A DNA stretch of 64,000 bases from contig OZ059898.1 in assembly GCA_964057225.1 (NCBI GenBank), positions 13,045,767 to 13,109,766 of the forward strand. Reading direction: 5' to 3'. This document shows positions 1-13,057 of this stretch, piece after piece; within the stretch, counting starts at the first letter, position 1, and every line of letters starts with the position of its first letter. Source of the DNA: Auanema rhodensis. Taxonomy: Eukaryota > Nematoda > Chromadorea > Rhabditida > Rhabditidae. The translations under genes and the position numbers were made by a program. The notes beneath the pieces were generated by a model. That model made no database searches, was not told the origin of the DNA, and was given only the letters and a program-made list of their open reading frames with translations.

Positions 1-18
1 GTAAATATTAAATTTCAG

Positions 19-1971
19 ACGATTATGCTGGATTAACTAAATATAGATTTTTATTTGATGATATGTTGGAAAAGAACCGTTTTTTCGTTTTTGATTTCAC
101 TTCCGATGACTTTGGATGCGTAAAAGATGGATATTTGATGCCAATGCGACAGTCAGAAAATGCTTCAGGTTTTAAACATTCTTATTTGGCTCTCTGTTCA
201 TTTCTATTGCTTTCAGACATTTTTCTTCCTCCGGGTATTGTGGAACGACAAAGTGATATGATCATAAGTGTGATTGTAAGACAAAGGAAGGAAGATCTCA
301 AGCGAGGTGATGGAATTCTGACGCTTGATGCGCCAAATGTAATTCCTTGGAATGCGCCTGCAGTTAGGATCAATAAAAGTAATATTTAATGTTTTATTAT
401 TAGCTTCATTTCCTTATTCTTTCAGATTCTCGTGACTCTGATCCATACGCAATTGAGACTTTAGCCGAAATCTTACATTTCATCGAAGTTAACGAAGACC
501 CAAGTTGTTTCATTTCATCAAGCACTTCATTATATTATATTTTCAGAAGTAGTTAAAAACGCTGTTGCTTCATTTTTAGATCGACATCGAAACTTAGCTG
601 ATCATGATCGACGTTCTTTAAAAAGAAAATTGTATGAAAGAATAAAAGCTGTAAAATCTAAGGATGGACGGTGATTACATAGCTTTTTTAATAACATGGA
701 AATTAATTTTATTTTTTTAGAGCTATTAACGATGCTATGGCTAGAGATAGACGAGCTAGTGTTGAACGTAATTGCGAACCTATTTTGGACTTTGAGCAGC
801 GTGGTGAGCCTGGCGTGGATCGTCCTTTTTCTCCTTCTGATTTTGACTCATCAGATCCTGTGCAAGCGTTTTCTGAACCTATAAAGCCTATGGTAATATT
901 TTTGTAAATTAGTTCCTTCTCATATGCAGCTGTTTAAGGATCACTTAAACAATTTCCGTCCTGCCGAATCAAGAACTGTAGTAGATGTAGAAACTGATAA
1001 CTTAGGAACTTTTGGAGAATCTTCTCTTCCACCTCCTCCAAATTCTCCACCACCACCTCCTCCGCCACCTCCGCCACCGCCTCCTCTTCCAGTACTTGAA
1101 TCAATTCCATGTCCGCTACCATCAATCCCGCCACCATTCACAATCTTAGGTTTGAATGATTTACTCGTTTTGCATAGTATGCTTTCGATTTGAAGGAGCG
1201 GGAGCTATTCCCTTGCCACCAAAAAATATGCAAGGGACCTCAAAGTTGTCAGAAAATCTGGATTGTGCTAAAATTTCTGAAAGGAAATCTTCGGACTCTG
1301 CAGTGTCAACCCCACTGGTGAGTGTTTCAAGAAGTATTTAATGAAATTTGATATTGGTATTTAGTCATCCAGCAAAACAAATAATTCGAGTGTATCAACT
1401 GAATCTTCGGCTGATAGCAGTCCTAATATGTGCATTCCGAATCCAATGGACCAATTTGAAAATAGGAGTGAAACGTTGATGAACCTTGATCATGCATCTG
1501 ATGAGCTTACAAACTTCCAAGATTTTGGTAAATTTAGGGAATCAAAGCGATTTTTAACCTTTTTTTTTAGGAAATCTTGCTCCGCGTTTCACGATGGGAC
1601 GAGCTCAACCTGTCTCCGTGAATAGAGGATTCTTTAATGGCGCTCCAATTCCTCGTGGTCCACCTATCAATCTAATGCCATGCAGAGGCACTCCTATGTT
1701 CGGCCCTCCAGTTGGTAGAGGATTCCCTCCATTCGGACGTGGTCGCGTATTACCGCCTGGCCCCGGTAGTTTCTTCCCCTCGTCACCTCTCCCATGCCCT
1801 GGTTCCGGCTCGGGACCTGGGCCGCGAGGTCGTTTACCGCCGAAAAACCGCCCCCTGCTAGGCTTGTACGGTCCTCCGGTCTGCAATCCAACCCCAGTTG
1901 CTAACCCAGGCCCAAATGTTTTGCTTCTACCACCACCTCCTCCTCCTCCGCCTCCTCCACCTCCTCAGTAG
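19..1971 (+). CDS. SPOC-domain protein of the PHF3/DIDO type, 3' part only
   Basis: The gene runs in from the left edge, so its N-terminus is missing. Exons read as 19-168, 217-378, 426-503, 547-670, 721-892, 930-1149, about 1196-1317, 1365-1527 and 1571-1971, all in phase. The first two exons encode the end of a SPOC fold: a block reading VKDGYLMPMRQSE followed by an IISVIVRQRK strand matches the C-terminal half of the SPOC domain in human PHF3 and DIDO1, which binds the phosphorylated Pol II tail. After it come a charged basic segment, an acidic serine-rich linker, a first run of prolines (about 1028-1085), and a glycine/proline/arginine-rich tail ending in a second proline run. A role in nuclear transcription or RNA processing is inferred from family only. 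Poly(A) signals AATAAA lie at 2185 and 2196. The acceptor near 1195 is uncertain (1177 is possible but would leave a 28-bp intron). Confidence 0.75.
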
Positions 1972-2209
1972 CTTATACAATATCGTAAGGTAACATGAAG
2001 CTCTTCATGTATTCGACGATTATAAGTGATCTTCTGCAAGAAGGACGGGTTCAAATCTAGTTAAACTAGGATGAAGGTGGTCTATAGTTCCTGGTGAGCG
2101 TTGTAATAAGTCGCTTTATGCCTTTTTTAAATGAGTAACACAGTGTCAACTATCTGTAAATATGTATAGTTTAATAATTTATAGAATAAAGTTTAAATAA
2201 AGCCATTCC

Positions 2210-2731
2210 TTATTCAATGTGTATTAAAAACTTTCCGCGTAGTACAACTGACGATGTCGACGACGAGAAGAACCTGGTGGCTAATTTCTTTAGTATTGGT
2301 TTTGCCGGATGACCATGACTAATAGCCCTTCTCTTACTGTCTGTTTCATGATCATTAGGATCGTCTAACCTCATTCTTCTAGGGTTATTCTATTCATGCT
2401 GAACCATTGCATTGTATAACTCAAGATCTCACTTTCAACCAAATATTACCCAGTTTTTCGTTCATCTCACGCATTGGCCGGATGGACTGTTGCTTGGCCT
2501 CTGTGAAGTGAACAATTTCCTAATTGAGCTTTGAAAGACGTCTTAACGACAACATTTCTTACTATATTTGGCGACTTTCTAGCTTCAAATCATTTAAGAA
2601 GTGTGAGGTATGACTTTCAAGAGACTTGGTCGAGGAGATTTTCCGAAGAAATAAACTTGTCTCTTCTCTTTCCATGTTCTAGCCACTTGACTATGCTTGT
2701 CCTTATGTATAAAGGATGAACGAAGCAGCAT
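2210..2731 (-). CDS. Small three-exon protein, 127 residues, family not recognised
   Basis: Reading the minus strand gives three exons with clean phase-0 junctions: 2731-2615 (39 codons), 2519-2433 (29 codons) and 2389-2210 (59 codons plus stop). The introns are 95 and 43 bp, with GT donors and TTAG and ATAG acceptors. The product starts MLLRSSFIHKDKHSQVA, is rich in Lys and Arg (about 24 of the first 68 residues are charged), has an NNPRRMRLDDPNDHE stretch after the second intron, and a Ser-rich tail. There is no membrane segment. The basic, serine-containing N-terminus would suit a mitochondrial targeting peptide, but that is a guess. It is convergent with the SPOC gene, and its stop lies only about 10 bp from that gene's second AATAAA, so the two 3' UTRs must overlap. 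Each exon is too short to stand out alone; the support is the matching phases. Confidence 0.55.
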
Positions 2732-2871
2732 CTGGGAAATCACATTCATTGTCCTGTCAAAACGTCTTGTTTCCTTTTCGCTTCTTTGTTTTTCTGTATT
2801 TTATTTTCCTCGTTTATGTTATTTCATAACTGAAGCTAAGTTTCTTTATCAATTTTTCAGACTGTAGACGA

Positions 2872-3157
2872 ATGAGAATTGTATTTATACTTTCCTTCTG
2901 TTTTATTTATAATTATGCACGACGGGTTGGAAGACAACCAGCATCAGATGAGCCTTTTCATGTAAATGTAAGTAAACTGAACTTGAAAATAGAACTTCAA
3001 ATTGGTTTTAGCATGGTCTTTACGAGACAGCTCAGAATGCTGCCATTGAAGCTGGGCAGACATTCAGTGAGGAGCAACTCGAACAAGAATTACTAAATTC
3101 CATAGAACCAACAAAAGCTTTTAAAGGTTTGTTGAATCCGTTTTTGAATAGAACAAT

Positions 3158-3188
<31 letters not shown>

Positions 3189-6100
3189 CCTTCAGGAACT
3201 ATTGTTGCTCGTCATAACATACGACCACCATCACTCCAACCATTGAAACATCAGAATACTGCTTTCCTATTCAACGAAGATAAAACATCTTCAGAGTCAG
3301 CAGAAGATCAAGAAAATTTAGAAGGATCTGCCGAAAATATTATTGAAAATAACGATGATGAAGTAGAGAATAAAGAACAGATAAAGTCGATTATTTTCTT
3401 TTTTTTTCCTAATTTAACCAATTATCGTTGCAGAAACAAAAAATCTGATGTTCAGCTACCTTCTCTATTAGGTTTTTTCAGTTTATTCTCAGAAAATAGT
3501 AATTTAATAATAATTATTATAGGATTATCAGGCGCAGCTATTGCAAATAAAAAGTTTGAAGCGGAAATGAACAAAACTTTGGAAGATGTAGAAGACATGA
3601 TGATTGACATAACATCGGGGACTACTATGGTATTGTTCTGAATCACGGCTTTATCAACTATTCACTTGTCGTAGACGTCAATTGAAGATTCTGAAGAAGA
3701 TGATGAAGGCTCTGGATCAGATTCATTAGAGTCTTCAATTCCATTTGATTTGGCTGGCTTTGGAGAAGGACCAATTAGCTCAAAAATATCTTTGTCAAAG
3801 ATCAGTGAAACAATTACGCAGAAGAAGAACAAAGAATCAAGTGAAGATTCAGATACTATAAAGATTTCTGGAGAAATCGGTCGTGAAAATATTATAGGTA
3901 AGAGTGTGGATCTAGTAACTTGTTAATTTTTTAAAATTTAAACAGAGTCTGATCTAATGAGAGTTACTCCTAGTTTGAGAATATCTCAGGGTGATACTAC
4001 AACTGTTTCTCTTCTTGAAGATGATGAAGACACAACTACTGAAGAAATGGAGAAAAAGCCTACCCCATCAGGAACTTTCTTAGAAGACGACTTACTACCT
4101 ATATTCCTCAGAAAGAAAATGGCAAAAAATCGCGACCATAGTGCAGCAAGACGGGGAGCGATTCAAGGTATATATCAAGTTTGACGGAAATTTGCAAAAT
4201 CTGATCATGTACAGGTTGTCCAGCACCTGTACTTTGCGGTAAAAACTGCTTCATAGCTTTGGATTCGAAAGGATGCCAGACATGTGAATGCCTCTGGCAA
4301 GCATTGAGTATGTTTCTCAATGTCTGAATGGAGTATTTAATAATTTGCTGTAATTTTCAGGTTGTGAGACGAACGATGATTGTCCGGAGTCAATTCAAAT
4401 CTGCGACCTTGGCAAATGCGAATGTAGTCAAGGATTTGAACAGGTACATCCAGTTGATTGAAAATCAGCTTTTTTCACAAAGTGAGATGAAACATACAAG
4501 CGTTCACCCACTTTTCTCAATGAAAAGTGGATAAAGATGGAGTAATAGTTGTCAGGACTCGCTAACTAGCTGATGACTCGTCATTCTTACCCCTAAAGTC
4601 CTCAATCTCACTAGCACTTCAAGGAAAACGAATAAATAGTTATGATGCTGAAGATGTGTCAAGTAGAATTTTGAAAGTTTTGAAATACTAGTCAGACGGC
4701 TGAAAACGCGTTTCCTATCATCTTGATGAGGTCAAAAACGTTTTTGAAGTCTTAACTTCCATAATTTCAGGATATGGATCGATCCGGTATGTGCAAACCA
4801 ATTCTCCCAGATGTCTCTGTCAATGGTAAATAGCATCATTTCATTCACATATTTAATTATCCTGTTTAAAGATGAAGCAGTTGAAGAATCTGCTGTTCAG
4901 CAGGCCAAACGACTTTTTGAAGAAGCTGTACGTAACTCACCACATCCCGAATTACTCCTTGATCCAAATTTGGACAAAGATCGAAAGGTTTGCATTCACA
5001 TAAGGAATTATCAGATAACATACAATTCGTCTGAACATTTTAGTCTAAAATACCATTGAATTTGTACTATGGAGAGCATCGAAAGCATATCCGTGTAATC
5101 CGATCAGTTGATAAGCTTCGAAGACCTGAACGTCTTCAATGGCCAGGTATTGTCAATTAACTCAACAACTAGCACACAAACACATAAATACCAATGGAAT
5201 AATTAGTTCTTATTTTTCTTAGCACGGGTATATGGCATGGTTGAAATAAGTTTTTCTGAAATTAAATTTTTTTTGCACTTTTCTGTATGTATTTGTTCAT
5301 AGATTTATTTAAAATAAACCTACTATATTTTAATTTATATATTGTTTTCTATGATAGAGCATGTTGCATGTATAAAATGGTGTCGGTTTATTATTGTTCA
5401 TATCTGGTGATGGTATTTCTAATAATTTTCAATATAATTATTTAATAATATTTTAAATTTTTTTATAATTAAAAATATTATTTAAATTAAAATGTTCACT
5501 ACAAATAGACTTGTCATACTTGCTTTACGGGAACTTTCACGTGAATTTTCACGTAAACTTTTCGAATGCCAGTAATGTATTCAGCTGTTACGTGAACTTT
5601 CACGCCAAATTGGCTAGCTAAGTGAGAATGACTTTGGCTGTTACGTGAACTTATACGTGGAATGAACTTTATTTTCGGTATTCACAGACGTTTTTTGGTT
5701 GAAGTTTTATCACATTTTTGCCAAAAAAAGTAGCTTTGTAAGGTCCATGTGATTCTTCTGAACATTGTCCTCCTCCACTGCATTGTCTTCAAGGAGACTG
5801 TTGGTACCTTCCAGACAAGCCCATCAGACGCAGATCTAGAAACTTGCAACGAGATTCAATACCTGATTCTTTCATCATCTCAAACGATGAAGATGATAGT
5901 GAAGGTAATTGTGTATAGTGAAGAAATAATTGAAATATTCTTCTAATTCTTCAGATTACCATGATGATTTGACTTCAGTTAATATTCCAACAGCAACAAC
6001 TAAGCCACGGTTTTTGATGAAATTTAGCTATTTTTACGAAACAAATCCTGTTCCAGAGGACTTTTACGATTTGTTTCTGATAATTCAGGAATAGATTCCG

Positions 6101-7665
6101 TTGAAAAACAAACAGAACGAACCACAATTAGTCCTCCAACAACTAATAATATGTTTGAAATAACAAGTCAAAGTTTATTCGATGCAGGCATTACAACTTT
6201 GAGTCCACTCTCAACAGGTTTTTATTACCATTGAGTCAATTTCAAATATTTTTCTATTTTTAGTAAAAATCTTGGGTGATACTGGAAAGAGTGACTTTGC
6301 AAAGTTTTCCGAGGATTATGATTTACCTCCAGCACCTCCACCAGCTGAAATACATGGTCCTAATTTAGATTTTACTACATCTATTCCAACTTCTACATCT
6401 ACATCCAAAATTGAACAAGCTGTAGGAAGTGTTTCCAGGTTTTTAGTGAAATACCTCTTTCAAGTTTAAATTAACAGTCTATATTCAGAGATAAAATCTC
6501 TCGAACTTTTGAATTTACTGAGGAACAACGAGCTAACTCAGCTAAAAGCTTCACAAAAGTCATTGAATTACCTAAAGTCGAGGTTATTATAGACATTTAC
6601 TTCAACTTCAATTGAACTTTTTAAGGTTCTCAAACCAATTTTTAAGAAAAGGGGTAGAAAACAACAAACTGAAGTTCGAGCCAAAGCACAAGGAGTGGAA
6701 ACAGTTACTGAAATAAATGATTTAGAATTTCCTATCTCAGCACAATTAAAAAAGCTTAAAGATGCTGGTATTGAGCTCACTCCTCCACCAGCATTAAGTG
6801 CAAAGCCTACTGATGAAGTCTGTCATTTCACATCTTAATAGCTTTAAGACAATGTATCTTTTCAGGAATTGAAAGGACATGAAGAATTTATGAGAGCAAT
6901 GCATGAACAAAGAGTTCAGGTTCAAAAAGAATTCAAAATGTTTGACTTTGCTCCTCATTTCATAGTTCTAATCATTAATGTTTAAGACGTGAAAATCCAT
7001 TTTCAAGCGAAATTGATGGCTTCTCTTCCTCAGCCTTCCTTAGCAACAACGATCAGAGAACAACTGAAGGCAGTTGGACTACTGAGCAGGGTCAGACAAG
7101 CACGACATTATGTTATTTCATATCAAACCATTTTTCAGCAACGACAACACCTGTAAAGATTGAAAATCAAAAAGCTGGAGTGTGGTATGATATGGAAACT
7201 CCTACACAACCAGAGAGAAGGTGTTGTTAACGCTGATGATTAGCTTCTGAATCCCTAATTATTCAGACGATCTCCAACAAATAGCCCTTCTCGTCTATAT
7301 ATGGAATATACAGAAAAAAATGTTCGAGGAAAACCTATACGTGTTGAAGGCCGAGTAATAGGTAAATCTTTCATGTCATTTTGGCTTCACTATGTATTTT
7401 CCCAATTTTTCAGGAAATTTAGAAAACGAATGTGATACAGACCGAGACTGTGGTCCTAGATTCAAATGTTGTACGAAGCAATGGTGTGATCAAAGGCCGT
7501 TCTGCGGAAAAGCAAAGTAAGGATTCCGAATCAGATGATGATTTTGATGACTAAGAACTGCAAATAATATTGCTTTTCAGATTCTGTCTTCCAAATTGTA
7601 CGAGGACAAAGCTAGTGAATGCCCCAAATCACTCAAGTCAAACACTTGATATTGTCTATGATTAG
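2872..7665 (+). CDS. Large secreted protein with antistasin-like, EB-like and WAP-like cysteine modules
   Basis: The start at 2872 gives a signal peptide (MRIVFILSFCFIYNYA). First exon 2872-2967, second from 3012. A poly-Thr run encoded by an AAC repeat (about 3151-3188) and long Ser/Glu/Asp-rich linkers follow. Cysteine modules in order: about 4215-4305 (GCPAPVLCGKNC then GCQTCEC, the antistasin-like spacing), 4362-4440 plus 4771-4825 (CETNDDCPESIQIC, EB/EGF-like), 5743-5800 (CDSSEHCPPPLHC), and the C-terminal 7425-7640 (ECDTDRDCGPRFKCC, WAP-like). I join 5146 to 5743 across a 596-bp intron because both are phase 1 and the second half has no start of its own; an in-frame stop soon after 5146 leaves open that these are two genes. 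The intron carries ACGTGAA repeats. An extracellular role, perhaps protease inhibition or matrix, is inferred from the modules only. Confidence 0.65.
5531..5662. repeat. Cluster of ACGTGAA / TTCACGT motifs in an intron
   Basis: Three motif pairs sit here: TTTCACGTGAA at 5535 followed by TTCACGTAA at 5548; TTACGTGAACTTTCACG at 5588; and TTACGTGAAC at 5641 followed by TACGTGG. They lie inside the 596-bp intron of the multi-cysteine-module gene. The same heptamer recurs elsewhere in noncoding DNA of this window. Confidence 0.6.
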
Positions 7666-8094
7666 GAAAATTAAAGTAGAATGTATGAAATAATAATTTA
7701 TTAATATTAAAATGATACAAATTGTATTTTTAATTTATGTATTATATGATTTCTTCTTTGTTTTTCTTTATTTTTTAAAATAAATTAAATATAATAAATA
7801 TACAATTAATGTCAAGGAAATACGAGATGATGAAAGTCATGGAATGTTGTCATTGTCAACCAACCGTCTGTATAATACCACGAAATTTTGTAAATTCTAA
7901 AAGCTTAAGCTTGAAACTAAAACTTGGGTTTGAGCTTGATATTTCTTCTTCTTTTTATTATTAGTTAAATTAAATTTTTTAAATATTTTCATTGAGATAG
8001 AAGCAGGCTATGCCAAACTTCTCACTATGCCATAATGGTGTCCAACATGATGGTCATGCCCTAAAGTTTCAAATAAAGTTTTAACTAGTTTTCA
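7666..8094. other. Convergent 3' UTR interval
   Basis: This stretch between two convergent stop codons is AT-rich and holds AATAAA-type poly(A) signals (for example around 7780-7800). No further gene is visible. Confidence 0.6.
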
Positions 8095-11000
8095 TTAAAA
8101 AATGAAACCTGTTTCTTTACTAGATGAACCACTAGACTCTTTGTCATGAATATTTGTATGCTTTTCTTCGTGATTATGCGGACCACCAAGAATATGAGGC
8201 GATAAAACCTAAAATTCAAATTGTTTTGCTAAAACAAAGTCAAATGAGAGAGAAAGAATTGAGAAAAATACTCATTACTAACTTCAACTAAAAGATTTTC
8301 CTCACTAGCTATTCGTGGAGATAAGATATTTGGACTTAATACCATAACTCCAATACTTTCTGATGATAGAACATGAGGAGCTAATATACCTAAAAATATT
8401 AGTTTTTCATCGCAAATTTCCCTAAAAAAGAAGTTTTAAAAGAGATTTTTTCCTTTCATTCATCATCATTCATATATAGATTTCATTTTCATATTGTTAT
8501 ATGGCCTATCATAATAGACTGGAATTCATTTGACCTCAATGTAAGAGGTAAACATAACATCAAATAGATGCAATTAGTAAATTTACTTGTCATTTTGACT
8601 GTCATTGAATACTATAACTATAGAGAGATAACTCACTTGTAAACTAGACTTTTTCACTTTTTTTTTCAATTTCAAACTTTTACTAGATTTCAATTTATAA
8701 TATATACCTGGACTTAATATATCGATGACTAAGGCTTCTGGTGATAATACACGTGGCTCAAGAAAACGTGGTGTTAGAACTTCAGCTATCTGAAAATTAT
8801 TGTATATGTATATGTTTTGTTATATCATATAATTAGGTTTCAAATAAAGTTGCAAATATGTACTCACCATCGCTTCTGGAGATAACACCCAGGCGGTTAA
8901 GGCGCGAGGTGCTAACACTTCGGCTCGTAAAGCGCTTGGAGAGAGGATTCTAGCTATTAAAGCTGAAGGGGACAATACCGTCGCAACAAATGCTCTCGGT
9001 GATAATACAATGGCCTGGAATTGAATGATAATTCAACCTGTATATAGTTAAATTGACAATAATATTACGTTTAATCCCTCGGCCACCAAAAATTCGCCGA
9101 TAAATGCCTGAGGAGATAATGTAACAGCTTCCAAAGCTATGCCATGACCAACCATGTTGGAAAACGCTGCTGGGTGCATATTCAGGAATGTTATGCCGTT
9201 GATTTTCTGGCCATGCGAAGAGGCTGAGTCTGCATGTCCTCCAGCATCAGCTCCAGCTTCAGCATGCTCATCTGTCGGACCTGCCGGATTCTTACCAATC
9301 ATAGGATCAGGGTGACCACCACCGTTCGGTTTATTAATAGGTGTGATTGGCTTCAGATTATCAGTCACATGAATTTCATCACTTTCAACAGTCGTTGAAT
9401 TTGATGATTCAGTTGAAGTTCTTAAATCATTCTCATCTACTACAGTTGCCTCAGCAGATCTTCGTTTTCGAATATCTAGGAAAGAACAGATGAATGTTTA
9501 CCTTTGAAAACTTAAATATTCAAATACCATTCATTGGAAAATCTGGTCCAGTGTACGATAATTCAGATAATTCTCTGATAAATTCTTCAATTCGTTTCTC
9601 TTTCTCAGATCTATTCAAAGCAGCAATTGCTGAGATGTTTTGAGGTTGATCGATAGTAACTGAATCGCAATATTTGTTTATAAAACAGCTTGAAAACTTG
9701 AAGAATATTCTATGTTATAACTTACATTTGGGATTGTTGTATACAAGATCCATCTGTTCAGGATCTAGATAGGTATAGCCAAACTTATCGTATTCTTTGC
9801 GTTGATCTTCTGAGAATGTACCACGAGCTCTGAAAATAAGGAGATGACCCATATCATCGAATCATGATTCTTACTTAAGCCAATTGGAGTCATGTTGTTT
9901 CATTTCCATTAGCAAAGGATATTGAACGTTAGATACGTAATCCATTTCATGTGACATCTTCGATAAAACTTGCTAAATCAGCTTAATTATAAACCTTAAG
10001 CATAATCTTCAACATCTACACGTAGCTCATGCTCTTCACCATACCCATCCTCTTTCATCTCTCTCTTTCATCTCTCAACCCTCCCTTTCTCTCCTTCTCC
10101 TGCACGCTCTCCAACTCATCCGTTTTTTTCGTTAAAATCAAACTGTTATACCAGTAAATTCTAAATGTAAACCTCTAACAACCCAATTATTTAAAAAAAA
10201 AATTTTCTCTCAAAAGGATTTTGTATGATTTGATTCAATAAACTCACGTCTAATGCTTTCCCAGCTCCACTTAAATCCATAAGTAGATCCAGCATTATTT
10301 GTTGATATGCTTGTTCAGAAGTTAGAACCTTAAAGTAGAAATTGATAGTTTTGACCAAGTGAATATCTCATATCCTACACTGAATACATCGGGAAGTGAG
10401 AAGAATCCTTCTTTATGAAACGATAATAACGTCGGTGACAAGAGTTTTTTCTTGGATTGTATAATTGCTTCAGGGAATAGAGGGAAAAGCCGAGGAGACA
10501 TAATGGAAAGAGTCTTAAAACCCTTTGTTCCCTTAATTATTAATTTGAAAATATTCAATTTCAAGAGATAATTACAGAGAATTCGTTGAGAACATCTAGT
10601 AAATCTTCAACAGCAGTCAACACGTTGTCATGTAATTCAGGTTCCTTACTATCAATAGGGATTCCAACTTTTTTGAAAAAACTGACAAGAAATAAGCATA
10701 AGTTGGTAAAGTTTTTATATATTTTACCTTTTATTCTCATTGTTCATTACTTTATAATAATCTCGAATTTCTTCAACTTTATCATAATGATCTTTTAAAA
10801 TATGAAGTTTATCCAGATGAGGTGTTGTTTTTTTATCTGAAAATTTAAAAAATTGGCCGAAAAAAAGAAGAAAACGAACGTAAGAACTTCTGAAAATGTT
10901 TTTTCATGTCACCAAATAAGAAATCATTGAAAACTGATTTGAAGAAGAAATCAGCTGAAATTTAAAACTTTTTGTCATTGCCAAACGCTTAAGTTTAAAT

Positions 11001-12052
11001 ACATTTTTCACGTTTTATACGAGATTTCTGCATAACTCGTGGTAATCCCAAAAAATTTCTGTCAATAGATTCTGCTTTCTTTACAGTTTGTTCTGGTTTT
11101 TTGAAATTATTAATCTCTTTTTTCATCTTCTGCCGCTCTTCTTGTAGAAACAGCTCCCAAGCTTCAGCTACTGGATCGGTTTGTCTTCGAGGTCGTCGTG
11201 CTATACGGAATCCAGGATGAGGACGACGAATTTGGGGTCTAAAACAGGAAATATGATGTACAAATAAAACTTTTAAATGAAACACCTAATTGGATTCCAC
11301 TGTTTTCCATTTTTAAAATAAGTTTTATGAGCAATTTTCTTTATTTTTTTGGTTTTTTTCTTCTTCAAAAATTGCTGTTTCACATCATCCGTTTGATAAT
11401 AAACCAATTTTTGTTTATTTTCTCCTTCAGTTTCCTTCACATATCGTCGTTGTTTAATAACTTTCCAAGAACATTGAGCCAAATCTACAGTATTCTTAGC
11501 ATCTTGTTCGCATTGTTGAAAGAGAATACGTTCAATGGCTGGTAATTCAGTTAGATATGATCGAGTTTTAGCCTGAAAAGGTTGGAATAAATTGAAATTT
11601 CTACTTTAATTCTTTAACTATATGACAGTATTAATTCATTTCATAGTTTAACTATATATATATAGTTAAAGAATGATATTTATAGAGTATACTATAACTC
11701 TTCCAAGTGGAAAATCGCTAATAAGTTGTGACCTCATTTTGCAATTGAGGAAATTTGGCAGAAAAAAAAGCGTCCAATTAAAAATATTTTTTTTAAAAAT
11801 TACAAAATGAATTTCGATTACTTTTATTAATCCTCTGATCATTGCTATATGCCAAAGTTCACGCAATCGAACTTTATCCAAGTTGAAATGCTGTGATTTT
11901 CCCAGATCATCATTCAGTTCGGCATAATCGGTGGCAGAAGTGTATGAGGTAGAGAGAAATATAATAAGAAAAGCTGTAAGAAACTTAGTTATACATGTTA
12001 GTAGAGAATATCAATTATTACTTATATGGTATAAATAACTTTTAGCTTCCAT
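8095..12052 (-). CDS. MLT-10-family secreted moulting protein
   Basis: Read on the minus strand, the start at 12052 gives MEAKSYLYHI, then a 48-bp intron, then a hydrophobic stretch TFLIIFLSTSYTSA, which together form a signal peptide. An upstream ATG at 12056 is out of frame. The N-terminal half is charged, basic and Cys-poor (regions 11285-11570 and 10995-11240). The C-terminal third (9380-8095) carries the diagnostic imperfect repeat unit of the MLT-10 family: LSPRAF, LSPSAL, LAPRAL, LSPEAM, LTPRFL, LSPEAL and so on, about one unit per ten residues. The protein ends SSSKETGFIF with TAA at 8095-8097. In C. elegans MLT-10 is a hypodermally secreted matrix protein needed to complete moults, and the family is nematode-restricted. 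Exons are numerous and short. The middle part (10.0-11.0 kb) was not resolved base by base. An exact orthologue cannot be assigned. Confidence 0.8.
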
Positions 12053-12639
12053 CCATTAATATTGCTGATAACTGAAAATATATAGAAACGTTGCTAGAGA
12101 AGGCTGCAATTTCTGGCAGGGCTACTGTTTGTAATGAACGATCTCGTACAAAAATTGATCAAAAAAGGATTTGAGGTTAAATCCTCAAGTAAACGTATAA
12201 AGAATTATGTAAAAGTTATAAAAAAAGGTTGTTGAAATGTTGTAATGGATCAGAGCCTTGGACAATATTTGAAAAGTACTGTGTGCAATAGGGGAGAAAA
12301 GATTTAAAAATTCAATGAAAAAGATACGATTAAGGTTTAATCTATTGTAACTTGATAAATAGCATAGTTACGTATAGTATATTGTTCACTAAAATTGTTA
12401 CTTTATGGTAAAAGGTGTTGAGAATTCCAACTTAAAGAGGTTGGCTTGAACTTCAGGTTGGTGACTTTCTGGAGGTAACCAGCAATAATGAAATACAAGA
12501 AAGAGAAAAGAAGAGAATATGAGAATTTATAATACAAATTTTATTTTATAGTGAAAGACGATGGAAGTCGTGACTTGCTTGAGCTACAAGTTGCTGTTAG
12601 AAGCTGTCTGGAGGCAAACTTCGGAATACAAAATCATGA
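12053..12639. other. Intergenic, possible exon fragment
   Basis: AT-rich spacer upstream of the MLT-10-like gene. On the plus strand 12551-12652 is open for about 31 codons after a TTTATAG acceptor-like site (DDGSRDLLELQVAVRS), but it ends in a stop, and I could not link it in phase to an upstream exon. It may be a relic or chance. Confidence 0.3.
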
Positions 12640-12643
12640 TACA

Positions 12644-13057
12644 TGAGAGAAAAGGAGGATTTGAGACAAATTGAAATGAATGTTTACATGTATTTGAATA
12701 CATATTTAACCTCCATATCAAAATCTTATGTAAATAAATAATTAAACAAACAAATCTGATCACGTATGAAGATGAATGTGAATTTTTAGATGAAATGTTT
12801 GAGCCCAATTGACGAATATCAAAGAGTGAAAAAGAAAAATAGAGAGTTGAAACGGAGGAAATTACCAGATGAATGGATGACGAGGACAGCTGAGGTGAGA
12901 ACTGTTGAGTTCACTCTGACATATCACTGAAATCCATGCATGGCCGCTCACGCATTTTCCGGTTATACGGCTTGACTACGGTTTCCATTCGACCTTTGTG
13001 CCCCTAGGGCATGAACCCTGTGAGAATGATAGAAAGAGAAAGTAGAAAGTGAAGAAG
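12644..13057 (+). CDS. Possible tiny three-exon gene, unknown
   Basis: A start near 12644 (MREKEDLRQIEMN) leads to a GTTTAC donor. A TTTTTAG acceptor at about 12789 opens MKCLSPIDEYQRVKKKNREL and continues to LPDEWMTRTAE before GTGAGA. A TGCCCCTAG acceptor at about 12999 gives GMNPVRMIERESRK and a stop. All joints are phase 0. The predicted protein has about 60 residues, strongly charged and with no recognised domain. The region is purine-rich, where open frames arise easily, so this is a weak candidate that needs transcript support. Confidence 0.25.

Noticed and set aside
934-1141. Gly-rich or Val/Glu-rich minus-strand ORFs opposite the polyproline exon
   Set aside because: Mirror images of the CCA/CCT repeat; the plus strand carries the spliced gene.
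2035-2065. GGTTCAAATC resembling a tRNA B box
   Set aside because: No A box at the right distance and no cloverleaf; lies in the SPOC gene 3' UTR.
12960-13010. CATTCGACC and nearby GC-rich stretch as a possible tRNA
   Set aside because: No acceptor or anticodon stems could be built.
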